Positions 42,354 to 50,273 of a DNA stretch of 64,000 bases are shown in pieces. Position numbers and translations under genes: made by a program. The stretch is from Streptomyces sp. CBMA152. Its GTDB lineage: Bacteria; Actinomycetota; Actinomycetes; Streptomycetales; Streptomycetaceae. The stretch's first letter is position 1. Each line of letters opens with the position of its first letter. The notes beneath the pieces were generated by a model. The model saw only the letters and a program-made list of their open reading frames with translations. It was not told the origin of the DNA and ran no database searches. The stretch lies in the NCBI RefSeq assembly GCF_014596475.1, contig NZ_MECJ01000013.1, forward strand, positions 1 through 64,000, read 5' to 3'.

Positions 42354-42668
42354 ACCCGGCCGTGGCTATCGAGACTTCCCGACCGCAGACTGGTGTACGC
42401 GACGCGCGACCGCCCCGGACGGGAGCTGCAGGGCGCGATTTCGGACCCGTCCGCATGCCCGAGGTCCGGCGGCGGGGCGTCGTCGGCGGCGATCGCTCCG
42501 TGGTCCGTGCCGCCACGGGGCGCCCGGTGAGCCGGTTGCCGATTCGGTTGCGGGCAATGGTGGTTGTGACAGGGAACGCGCGAGCGGAGCCCCGGGACCC
42601 CGACAGGGGACTGCGCTCCTGCACGGGGCTCCGCCCCAGAACCGCGCTGCCGGGTCCGGCCCTGGCCG
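42354..42668. other. 315-bp spacer between XRE locus and secretion island
   Basis: No intact gene is supported. It holds the decayed copy of the hydroxylase gene end (42485-42579) and a G/C-rich stretch with GGGGCTCCGCCCC at about 42645. The latter could act as terminator for the lipoprotein gene that ends at 42669 on the minus strand. Confidence 0.55.
42485..42579 (+). pseudogene. Decayed duplicate of the hydroxylase large-subunit 3' end
   Basis: By eye, 42485-42579 aligns with 40018-40113 over about 95 bp at roughly 80% identity with a one-base gap. Translated, 'VRAATGRPVSRLPIRLRAMVVVTGN' here corresponds to 'VRAATGRPVNRLPIRPQAAVVVAGN' at the C-terminus of the large subunit. The two copies are in direct orientation and bracket the XRE-plus-three-genes locus. 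It is non-functional as a gene. Confidence 0.75.
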
Positions 42669-43190
42669 TTACTTGGTGCAGCCGTACTTCTTCGTTGCGC
42701 TGGGAACGAAGTCCTCGATGAAACGCTGCAGCTTCTTGTATCCCTCGGGCGAGTCGTCCACACGACTTCCATTGAAGTGCACCGTGACATCCACGTATGC
42801 AGCCGCAGAGGTGCACTTAGCTTCAATGCTCGCGCTCCTGCTGCCGATTACTCCCTCGCCGGGAAAGAGGAGTTGGCGCTTTCTGCCCTGCTTGTAGCGC
42901 GAAGCCACCCTGTTCCAGTCCACCGGCTCCGGTGCACGGTCGAAGTACTGAACTGTCCCCGTCAGAATGCGAGTTCCACCGATGTTGATGCCGCAGGTAG
43001 CCCCAGGGTGAGATGGCAAGTCGAATTCCTCTTCCTTGAGGTTCCCGCTGTGAGGGAGGAGAGGCGACAGGCTTTGCTTTGACACCGTCACGCCGCAGAA
43101 CTCTCCGGGTACGTCAACGGCCTTGCTGCATCCGGCTGCTGCCATCGCCAGGACCAAGATGGATGCTGTGATTCCCTTCGTCGTTTTCAC
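42669..43190 (-). CDS. Secreted lipoprotein paired with the 751-residue WxG protein (left module)
   Basis: This 173-residue protein starts 'MKTTKGITASILVLAMAAAGC', a signal peptide ending in a lipobox, so it should be lipid-anchored outside the cell. The mature part has conserved Cys ('EFCGVTV', 'ATCGINIGG', 'EAKCTS', 'KKYGC') and 'SPLLPHSG'. It resembles the lipoprotein at 52592 ('GSTVSPLLPKGD'). GTG 43190 has CAGGAG upstream and overlaps the previous stop by one base (TAGTG), so it is coupled to the large protein gene. Codon use is less GC-rich than the region average. A role as membrane-anchored partner or immunity protein is inference. Confidence 0.8.
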   Translation of the reverse strand: MKTTKGITASILVLAMAAAGCSKAVDVPGEFCGVTVSKQSLSPLLPHSGNLKEEEFDLPSHPGATCGINIGGTRILTGTVQYFDRAPEPVDWNRVASRYKQGRKRQLLFPGEGVIGSRSASIEAKCTSAAAYVDVTVHFNGSRVDDSPEGYKKLQRFIEDFVPSATKKYGCTK

Positions 43191-45445
43191 TACTGGGCTC
43201 CTGCGATCCCGCGTGCCATGGAGTTTCCGCCGTTGGCCGCTGTGGCGATCTGGTTGTAGATCCCGCGGTTGCTGTATCCGGTGTGGCTTTCCGCCCAGCG
43301 CGAGTTGGCCGCATACCACTGATCGGCGAGGGCATTGAGTTGGCGTCGTCGAGCGTCATAGGTCATCTGACTGTCGCTGGTGAGCTGGTCCGCCTGGCGC
43401 TTCTGCTCGTCTATGATCCAGGCGGTGGTCACCGCGTCGGCTCCGCGCTGCGCCAAGTCTCCGTACCCGGGAATGAAGTTCAGCAGCGCGCCCGAGGTGT
43501 GGTAGCTCCACGCCTTGTCCCAGGTGTAGTCGTGCTGGTCGCCTTTGAGGGCGAGGTAGCGGCCTTCCTCCATGAAGCCGACCGCGTAGCCTGCCGAGCT
43601 CAGCGTGTCCTCCGGTTTCCTGCTCCTGTCGGTGAAGCTTTCGACGATGGCGTGCTGCATGCCCTCGTGGAGCATTCCGTAGGACTGCTGGTCCCTGGAG
43701 ATCTGCTTGGTGATCTCCAGGACCTGGCTCTGGTCGAGGGGCGCCAGGTCCTGGTTGGGGGTGCCCATCGTCGCGTACACCTCCCGACTGTGATTGGTCA
43801 TGATCTTCGCCATGTCGTCCCGCAGCGACGGCGGCATGTCGTCGCCCTGCTGAGACAGGGTCTCCAGCGACTGTTGGAAAACGCGGTCGTTGGCGTCGGT
43901 GTGGGAGGTGGGGCCGGGGTGGAGTGCCGAGGGGGAGATGCCGGTGGCCGCCGCGGTCAGGACGTCGCCCAGGCCCTTGCGGTCGTCGACGTCGAGGACG
44001 TTGCTCGCGTCGTATTCGACGTTGCCGCCCGGACCGCCCCACCGGGTGGTGTTGGCCACGTCCCAGTCGCGGCTCCCGCTGCCGTGGCCCAGCAGGTAGT
44101 CGAAGCGTTCCTTGCCGGCCTTCGTGCCCGGGTCGAGGTACCCGGCGGCGCCTCCCGGGTCGTGGGACAGGACGCCGAGTGCGGCGTCGACGGGGTCGTT
44201 GGCGAACCACCCGTCGCCGTTCTTGTTGTCGAACTTGCCGTACAGGTTCCAGAGGTGGGGGTGCTGCTTCTCGGCAGCGATCATGCCGTCGGTGACGTCC
44301 GCCACGAACTGCGGCGAGTACGCGTGGCCCTGCTGCATCAGCGTGGCCAGGGTCTGGTAGCCGCGAACCTGCTGGCCCTCCCCCTTGGCTTGCTCGGGGA
44401 CCTTGTCGGCGACCGCTTCGAGATCGTACTTGTCGCCGCCGTGTGCCCCCAGTGCCCCCATCCACCGGGAGTAGAAGTCCGCGTCCGGCGTCTGCTGCCA
44501 GCCCTTGTACCAGCCCTGGTACTCCGCCGTCCCGAACGGGACACGCCTGCCCTGGCGGTCGGTGAAGTCCGGGACGCGCATCGCGGTGGCCAGCGAGTCG
44601 GACAGACCGCCTGCGATGTTGAGGTAGGCGTCCTTGTGCCGGGTGTCGTCGAAGTACGCGAGGTCGTCGAGCTTGTTGGAAAGCCGCAGGGTCTTGTCCA
44701 CGCCGAGTGAGTCGAGCAGGGTCTGGCTGAAGACCTTGTTGCCGGAGTTGTCGTGCATCAGGCGTTGCCACTCCGCCAGATCGTCCGGTTTCTGTCCGGC
44801 CAGGATCTGGTCCGCGTACTGCTTGGCCTCATGGGCCTTGACGACCTCGACTGCGTCGTCCGCCTTGCCGTTGAAGGTGTGTCCCAGCCCCAGCGGGTCG
44901 AGGATGTTCTCGAAGAAGCCCTTGACTCCTGCCGCCTTGTGCAGGGCGAGCTTGACGCCCTGGTCAGTGTCGTCGACCGCCCGTACGGCATCCTCGATGC
45001 TCTTGGTCCAGGCGGCTTCCACCGCATGCTCCTTTCCGAGGAAGTTCTCGTAGCCGGGACCGTGCCCTTCCTGCTTCACCCGGTCGACGTCGAGGGCCGC
45101 CTCCCCTTGGTGGTTGACGGACAGGCCGTTCTTGCGGGCCTGTTCGACCAGCTCCTTCACGCTGTCGATCCGCCGGGAGAACTGGCCGTGGGCGTCCCGC
45201 AGGAGGGCGGCGACGGCGCGGGCTTCGGTCTGGGCGTCGGCGTACTGCTTGCGCGTGGCCGCGAACTGCTTGGCGGCCGCCTCGGCGCTGACCCCGGTCC
45301 AACTGCCGCGGTGCGCGAGGTCTTCCACGCCGGACGCGTAGAACGCCTCCAGGTCCTTGAAGCCATCAGCTGTGGCGTCCCAGGCCGCGGCCGCCTCGGT
45401 CAGGGCACCCAGCCGGATGGTGACGACGTCCTGATAGGTGAGCAT
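43190..45445 (-). CDS. Large WxG-type protein, candidate type VII substrate (left module)
   Basis: This 751-residue protein begins with a WXG100-like helical hairpin; Trp49-Thr-Gly51 falls at the turn ('RGSWTGVSAEAAAKQF'). It starts 'MLTYQDV', as the partner at 50274 does ('MLTYEDV'), with the WxG at the same residues. A long helical middle with weak similarity to that partner follows ('GYQTLATLMQQG' against 'GYQALGALLRHG'). The C-terminal 120 residues are Ala/Arg-rich and distinct. There is no signal peptide, consistent with type VII-like export. No enzyme motif was recognised. The small partner is upstream and the lipoprotein downstream, all on one strand. Confidence 0.8.
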   Translation of the reverse strand: MLTYQDVVTIRLGALTEAAAAWDATADGFKDLEAFYASGVEDLAHRGSWTGVSAEAAAKQFAATRKQYADAQTEARAVAALLRDAHGQFSRRIDSVKELVEQARKNGLSVNHQGEAALDVDRVKQEGHGPGYENFLGKEHAVEAAWTKSIEDAVRAVDDTDQGVKLALHKAAGVKGFFENILDPLGLGHTFNGKADDAVEVVKAHEAKQYADQILAGQKPDDLAEWQRLMHDNSGNKVFSQTLLDSLGVDKTLRLSNKLDDLAYFDDTRHKDAYLNIAGGLSDSLATAMRVPDFTDRQGRRVPFGTAEYQGWYKGWQQTPDADFYSRWMGALGAHGGDKYDLEAVADKVPEQAKGEGQQVRGYQTLATLMQQGHAYSPQFVADVTDGMIAAEKQHPHLWNLYGKFDNKNGDGWFANDPVDAALGVLSHDPGGAAGYLDPGTKAGKERFDYLLGHGSGSRDWDVANTTRWGGPGGNVEYDASNVLDVDDRKGLGDVLTAAATGISPSALHPGPTSHTDANDRVFQQSLETLSQQGDDMPPSLRDDMAKIMTNHSREVYATMGTPNQDLAPLDQSQVLEITKQISRDQQSYGMLHEGMQHAIVESFTDRSRKPEDTLSSAGYAVGFMEEGRYLALKGDQHDYTWDKAWSYHTSGALLNFIPGYGDLAQRGADAVTTAWIIDEQKRQADQLTSDSQMTYDARRRQLNALADQWYAANSRWAESHTGYSNRGIYNQIATAANGGNSMARGIAGAQ

Positions 45446-45460
45446 TCTGATCCCCCCGTC

Positions 45461-45883
45461 CTACCGTTCGCGTTGACGGTCGCGCCGGGTGGCGAGCTGT
45501 GCCATCTCGCTCTCCACGCCGTGGTCGGTCTGCTGGAACTCCCGCTTGGTCTGCTCCAGGGCCGCCTGGTCCAGGGCAAGGCGCGCCTGCAAGTTCTTGA
45601 CCTGCCGCTCCCACTCGGCGTGCGCGTCCTTGAGGCCCGATCCGGTCTCCCAGGCGGAGAACTCCCGGGCGGCCGCGGTGCAGGGCTCCTCGGTGAGGCC
45701 GCCGGCCTTGTCCGTGTTGGGCCGTAACTCCTCCCGCAACGCCTTGGCCGCGCTCTGCTTGCCCGCGTAGTTCGTCTTGAGGTCGTCGGTGCCGGCCGCT
45801 CCGTCGGCGCCGTCCAGCCGCATACGGTCGTGCTGTCGGTCCGCTGCCCCGGCCTTCAACTGCTCCCACTCTTCCCACGCCAC
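45461..45883 (-). CDS. Small WXG-like partner protein (left module)
   Basis: This 140-residue, mostly helical protein ('WEEWEQLKAGAADRQHDRMRL' at the start, 'HAEWERQVKNLQARLALDQAALEQ' later) ends 15 bases before the large WxG gene, in the same strand and order as the pair at 49818/50274. The two small proteins share a similar layout: an EEW start, a charged middle and a WxxQ-containing long helix. Small helical proteins encoded just before a large WXG protein commonly form a complex with it for export. GTG 45883 has a G-rich ribosome site. The partner role is inferred. Confidence 0.75.
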   Translation of the reverse strand: MAWEEWEQLKAGAADRQHDRMRLDGADGAAGTDDLKTNYAGKQSAAKALREELRPNTDKAGGLTEEPCTAAAREFSAWETGSGLKDAHAEWERQVKNLQARLALDQAALEQTKREFQQTDHGVESEMAQLATRRDRQRER

Positions 45884-46209
45884 TTCATGCCCCCCACGTG
45901 GTTGCCGATGTGATCCGTACGGACGTCCTAGTAGCGGCGTCGTGTTCAGGTGATCGCACTGTAATTGGGCACTGGTCGGGCCGAGTTCCGCCGGTGATCT
46001 CCACAGCGCGTTCCAGCCATCGGACGACGGGAGGAAGGGGAGAGGGTCAACCCGGGCTGGGCGGTCATTCGTTTCGTAGCCGCACTGTACGAGCCGTGTC
46101 CCCACGGAACTCGAAGACCGAAAGCAGAGGGAGGAGTTCAGTCTGTCAGTGGTGCTGACTACAGTTACTTCCAGAGCAGTACGGGGAACGGGGAAACGGG
46201 GAGGCTTCT
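45884..46209. promoter_or_regulatory. Divergent control region at the centre of the secretion island
   Basis: This 326-bp spacer separates the left module (minus) from the central genes (plus), so it must hold promoters both ways. TACAGT near 46161 could be a -10 box for the rightward genes. No clear long palindrome or small gene is seen. Confidence 0.4.
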
Positions 46210-46761
46210 GTGGCGAGCAGCGGTGGGGACGGCGGGGACATCGGGCCCGGAGCGAACGTGGTGGCGCCGGCGGTGCTGGGGCTGATGCCGGGTATCGGCG
46301 CGGCTGCGGGTGCCGCCGTGGTGGCCGCAGCCGATCTGGCCCGCGAGGCCGAGTCGATGATGACGTTCAAGAAGCGGGTCGACGGGCTGCTCACCGAGCT
46401 GAACGAGTCGGAGGCCTCGTCGGCCAAGATCGGCGCCGACCGCCTCGCCAAGTCCGAGCTGGGCCCCGACGACTTCAAGGAGAGCGCCTTCCTGTACGGC
46501 GCGTACGAGGTCGTCCACGAGCGCATCGGCCAGCTCTCCAAGGCGCTGGGCATGCAGATCGAGGGCCTGTGCATCGCCGTACTGGCGGCGGAGAACGGCT
46601 ACGACGGCGTGGACGCCGACGTCCGTGACCGGATGCGTGCGATCAGCGGCGAGCTGCAGAAGCAGTACCAGGAGTACGGGCCGGGGCCGTCGGGGACCTC
46701 GACGCCGGGCGCGCCGCCGCAGACCACGCCGGACAAGGGCGCGACGGGCGGCTCGATCTGA
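46210..46761 (+). CDS. Small helical protein of the secretion island
   Basis: This 183-residue protein has an Ala/Gly-rich hydrophobic segment (about 17-42, 'VLGLMPGIGAAAGAAVVAAADLA'), a helical core ('AESMMTFKKRVDGLLTELNESE') and a Pro/Gly/Thr tail. It has no signal peptide. GTG 46210 has GGGGAGG five bases upstream. It is followed after 72 bases by the WxG/Pro-rich protein, and similar pairs accompany mycosin genes in other streptomycetes, from memory. It may be an export partner or chaperone; I cannot assign a function. Confidence 0.75.
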   Translation: MASSGGDGGDIGPGANVVAPAVLGLMPGIGAAAGAAVVAAADLAREAESMMTFKKRVDGLLTELNESEASSAKIGADRLAKSELGPDDFKESAFLYGAYEVVHERIGQLSKALGMQIEGLCIAVLAAENGYDGVDADVRDRMRAISGELQKQYQEYGPGPSGTSTPGAPPQTTPDKGATGGSI

Positions 46762-46833
46762 TGTATTCGTACGTGGCGATGGTCGCGTACGCGACGGGGG
46801 ACGACGGAAGTCGGGGAATGGCGGTGCGACGAG

Positions 46834-48414
46834 ATGGCTGAGAACAAGGACCAGGGCGCCGAGGAGGCGCCGAAGGCGCTCCTGGTGGAGCGTACGGACT
46901 TCGAGTCCAAGTCCCACGAGGAAATGTGGGCCATGGTCCAGGGGATGAAGGGCGAATCCGCGGACGGCCTGGCCAAGAAGCTGACGAAGGCGTCCACGGC
47001 GATCACGAAGATCGGCGACGACCTCAAGCTGCACATGAGCCGGGTGGTCTGGCAGGGCGAGGGCGCGAAGGCGTTCACGGACTGGGGCCACGACGCGGCC
47101 ATGGCCACGCTGGAGCTCGGCAAGTACAGCCAGGACGCGTCCAGTTGGCTCGCCTCGGTCTCGCACGCCATCACCCAGGCGAAGTCGGCGGTCCCGGCGT
47201 ACGACCCGGCCCTCAAGCAGCAGGCCACCGACGCCCACAGCGAGTACATCGCGGCCCACCACGACCCCGACGCCATACAGGAGGCCCGCGACGCCTCGAC
47301 CAAACTGACCGGCCTCAACCAGAAGATGGAGGGCCAGCGGCAGGAAGCGGTACGCGAGCTGAAGCGGCTCTCGGATGTGTATGTGCAGTCGGGGCAGCAG
47401 GTCGCCGCCCTCCGGCCGCCGGTGTTTCCGCCGCCGCCGGCGGCGTTCGTGCCGCCGGCGCAGAGGATTGACGGCAGCCAGTATGTGGGCGGTGGATCCA
47501 CGTCGTCGGCATCGGGCCGCAGGACCTCGACCGCGCAGACCGGCAGTCACCTCTCGACCCCGTCGGCGACGACGAGCAGCACTTCAGCGAGGCCGCATGC
47601 CGTGGCCCCGGCAGCCGTGACGACTCCAACTCACGTACCTGACCGCCCTGTTGGTACGAACATCGACGGCATCGGCACATTGCCGCCGCCCACCCATGTC
47701 GCTCCCACCGGTCCAGTCACTACCCCCACCCCGTCGCCTGTCGGCAGGCCGGACGTCGGACCGATGCCGCCCATCGGGATCCCGCCCACGTTCACCGGAG
47801 GCGGCAAGAACGGGCTGCCGGAGCCCGGTGTCCTGGGCGGACGGCAGACGACCGGCGGTCTGCGCGGACCCTCGCTCCCGGGGCGGAGCACCGTGGGCGG
47901 TCTGCCCCCGAGCGCGCCGCCGCGACAGACCGGCATCGTCGGCGGCCGTCCCGTACCGCCCAGCGAGGGTAAGCCGACGAGCGGCATCCCGCGCAGCACC
48001 GTCATCGGCGAAGAGGGGCGCCAGGGGCCCCAGGGCAGCACTCAGGGCCGTCCGCCGATGGCCCATGGCCCCGGTGGCCACATGGGCGGTGGCGGTGGAA
48101 GCCGGGGAGGCTTCTCCGGCGGACGTCGACTGGCGGGCGAGCCCGGTGGCATCGTCGGCGGTCGTCCGACCGAGCCCGGCGTCCGGAGTGGTCGCCCGTT
48201 CACGGAGGGCGGCTCGGGTCTCGTACGCAACGGCGCTGCCGAAGGCAACCCGCAAGCCGGTCGGTCCGGTGGTCGCGGGATGATTCCGCCCGGGATGCAC
48301 GGTCCCGCCGGGCGGCGTGACGAGCGTGGCGGCGAGCGGCCGGACTACCTCACCGAGGACGAGGAAACCTGGCAGCAGAGCGACCGCCGTATTGTGCCGC
48401 CTGTAATCGACTGA
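46834..48414 (+). CDS. WXG100/PPE-like protein with long Pro/Gly-rich tail
   Basis: This 526-residue protein has a helical domain (about 1-195) with a W-x-G at 73-75 ('SRVVWQGEGAKAFTDWG'), as in WXG100 and PPE proteins. From about 195 the chain is Pro/Ser/Thr-rich, and from 310 it is Gly/Arg/Pro-rich with many 'VGGRP' and 'GGRPT' units. PPE-type substrates have the same helical head and low-complexity tail. ATG 46834 is used. The mycosin gene follows after 19 bases, so substrate and protease are probably co-transcribed. It is likely exported and possibly cut by the protease. Confidence 0.8.
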   Translation: MAENKDQGAEEAPKALLVERTDFESKSHEEMWAMVQGMKGESADGLAKKLTKASTAITKIGDDLKLHMSRVVWQGEGAKAFTDWGHDAAMATLELGKYSQDASSWLASVSHAITQAKSAVPAYDPALKQQATDAHSEYIAAHHDPDAIQEARDASTKLTGLNQKMEGQRQEAVRELKRLSDVYVQSGQQVAALRPPVFPPPPAAFVPPAQRIDGSQYVGGGSTSSASGRRTSTAQTGSHLSTPSATTSSTSARPHAVAPAAVTTPTHVPDRPVGTNIDGIGTLPPPTHVAPTGPVTTPTPSPVGRPDVGPMPPIGIPPTFTGGGKNGLPEPGVLGGRQTTGGLRGPSLPGRSTVGGLPPSAPPRQTGIVGGRPVPPSEGKPTSGIPRSTVIGEEGRQGPQGSTQGRPPMAHGPGGHMGGGGGSRGGFSGGRRLAGEPGGIVGGRPTEPGVRSGRPFTEGGSGLVRNGAAEGNPQAGRSGGRGMIPPGMHGPAGRRDERGGERPDYLTEDEETWQQSDRRIVPPVID

Positions 48415-48433
48415 GCCTTTACGAAGGAAGCGC

Positions 48434-49657
48434 ATGCCTACCAGCAGCCATCGAGCAATGAGGCACGGCCGTGCCGTGTCCGTCGTCCTTGGGGCGCTGC
48501 TGGTGGGCGTTGCCGCCACACCCGCGCATGCGGACACGGTCCGCGAGAGGCAGTGGCACCTCGACGCCATGCAGGCCGAAGAGATGTGGAAGACCAGCAC
48601 GGGCAAGGGGGTTACCGTCGCGGTCATCGACACCGGCGTTGATGACACTCTGGCTGACCTCCGTGGCCAGGTGCTGCCCGGCCTCAATCTCTCCAATAAG
48701 CAGGGTGACGAACACACCGACTGGGATGGCCACGGAACCGGAATGGCGTCCCTGATTGCCGGTACCGGTAAGAAGTCGGTGGCGGATGGGGCCTATGGTC
48801 TGGCGCCTGGGGTGAAGATCCTTCCGGTCAGGCTGCCGGAGGCCGATGAGGGGGGAAAGCTCACAAACCTCCCCATGTGGCTCCAGAAGCTGAGCCAGGG
48901 AATCCGCTATGCGGCGGACCACGGCGCCAAGGTGATCAATATTTCGCAAGCCTCTACGGAGGGATCGGACGAACTCACCAGCGCGGTGAAGTACGCCTTG
49001 TCGAAGGGATCTTTGGTCTTCGCCGGCGTCGGTAATAGCGGCGACAAGGGCAACCTCGTGGAGTACCCGGGCGCAACTCCCGGCGTCGTGGGTCTAGCAG
49101 CCGTGGACAAGAAGATCGAGGCGACCAAGGAGTCGGAACACGGGCCACAGGTCGACCTCGCGGCGCCGGGTGACGAAATGACCCACGCCTGCGGCGGCGG
49201 TACCCACATCTGCCTCAGCCACGGCACCAGCGACGCCACCGCCCTCGCCTCCGCCTCCGCCGCCCTCATCTGGTCCAAATACCCCCAGTGGACCAACAAC
49301 CAGGTCCTCCGCGTCATGCTCAACACGGCAGGCGGCCCCAAGAACGGGGACAAGCGCAGTGACTACATCGGGTACGGGGTCGTCCGCCCCCGTATCGCGC
49401 TGACGACCCCCGGCGACCCGGGTCCGGCGAACGAGTGGCCGCTGCCCGACCTGGCGGCGGCAGGCTCCCCGTCCCCGCAGGCACCCACGTCCCCGGCCCC
49501 GGCCCCGTCCACCTCGGCCAAGCCCGCCCCCGCCGCGTCCGACTCCGGGTCCGGCGGCGGGAGCAACACCGGCCTCTGGGTCGGCCTGGGCGCGGCGGGG
49601 ATCGTGGTCGCGGCCGTAGCCGTACTGCTCGTACGGTCACGACGCCGCGCCGCATAG
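48434..49657 (+). CDS. Subtilisin-like serine protease, type VII mycosin (MycP-like)
   Basis: This 407-residue S8 protease has a signal peptide (about 15-36, ending 'PAHADT'). The catalytic Asp is in 'VAVIDTGVDD', the His in 'DGHGTGMASLIAG' and the Ser in 'LSHGTSDATALASASAAL'. A Pro/Ala linker, one C-terminal membrane helix ('GLWVGLGAAGIVVAAVAVLLV') and an RSRRRAA anchor follow. This is the mycosin layout: an outward-facing membrane protease that stabilises or acts with the type VII pore. All three catalytic residues are present. Codon use changes near 49190: the first part uses many A/T third bases and the rest is strongly GC3, suggesting recombination inside the gene. Confidence 0.88.
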   Translation: MPTSSHRAMRHGRAVSVVLGALLVGVAATPAHADTVRERQWHLDAMQAEEMWKTSTGKGVTVAVIDTGVDDTLADLRGQVLPGLNLSNKQGDEHTDWDGHGTGMASLIAGTGKKSVADGAYGLAPGVKILPVRLPEADEGGKLTNLPMWLQKLSQGIRYAADHGAKVINISQASTEGSDELTSAVKYALSKGSLVFAGVGNSGDKGNLVEYPGATPGVVGLAAVDKKIEATKESEHGPQVDLAAPGDEMTHACGGGTHICLSHGTSDATALASASAALIWSKYPQWTNNQVLRVMLNTAGGPKNGDKRSDYIGYGVVRPRIALTTPGDPGPANEWPLPDLAAAGSPSPQAPTSPAPAPSTSAKPAPAASDSGSGGGSNTGLWVGLGAAGIVVAAVAVLLVRSRRRAA

Positions 49658-49763
49658 GGAACTCGGTCAACCCGCCACCCCCCTCCCAGCCATTCAGGTG
49701 GGACGAAACGGCCACGAACTCCCATAGCCGGACCGTGTGCTGGCGCGAAGCCCAACGTCTCCC

Positions 49764-49781
49764 TACCGTATGGAAACGGTA
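49764..49781. promoter_or_regulatory. Dyad TACCGT-N6-ACGGTA ahead of the right module
   Basis: A perfect 6-bp inverted repeat spaced by six bases lies 37 bases before ATG 49818, in the 160-bp gap between the mycosin and the right-hand module. It may be an operator or promoter element for the module. Confidence 0.4.
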
Positions 49782-49817
49782 AAGACTTGTCCTGGTGGCC
49801 GGGGAGCGGGGACCCGT

Positions 49818-50243
49818 ATGTCGTTCGAGGAAGAGTGGCGGCAGGCGCACGCCAATGCGGCTGCGAACGCCGCAACGCGTCTGAACAGCACCCGTGACCG
49901 GCAGCAAGGCGGCGGCGCAGCCGATCTGAGTGTGCGGCGCGACGACCTCGGCGTGGTCGGCGGAGACGCGTACAAACTCCACGACAGCCTCGGGCGCGAC
50001 GGCCACCACGCCCACGAGTCCACCCACACCGCGGCCACCGCCCTCACCACCCGCAACTTCACGAGCGGCGCGGAGCTGGCGAAAGTCCGCGACAAATGGG
50101 ACGGCCAGCTCAGGACGTTGCGCGACGCGTGCGCGCAGATCTCCAATCACCTCGACTATTCGATGGCCGCGCACGCCAAGGACGACGAGCACATCGGCGG
50201 CGAACTGCTCGCGGTGTCGCGGATCAACGCGTACTTGAAGTAG
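49818..50243 (+). CDS. Small WXG-like partner protein (right module)
   Basis: This 141-residue protein is helical, with 'MSFEEEWRQAHANAAANAATR' at the start and 'LAKVRDKWDGQLRTLRDACAQISNHL' later. It sits 30 bases before the 773-residue WxG gene and mirrors the small gene at 45461. His-rich turns ('DGHHAHESTH') are unusual. ATG 49818 has GGGGAGCGGGG upstream. It probably forms the export partner of the large protein; this is inferred from position and fold type. Confidence 0.75.
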   Translation: MSFEEEWRQAHANAAANAATRLNSTRDRQQGGGAADLSVRRDDLGVVGGDAYKLHDSLGRDGHHAHESTHTAATALTTRNFTSGAELAKVRDKWDGQLRTLRDACAQISNHLDYSMAAHAKDDEHIGGELLAVSRINAYLK

Positions 50244-50273
50244 CGGGGAAAGAACGGGACTTCAAGAATTCGC

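Noticed and set aside
42362..42721. Gene of 119 codons after the XRE regulator
   Set aside because: Only the segment matching the hydroxylase gene end looks coding. The rest is spacer and overlaps the lipoprotein end, so it is treated as a decayed duplicate.
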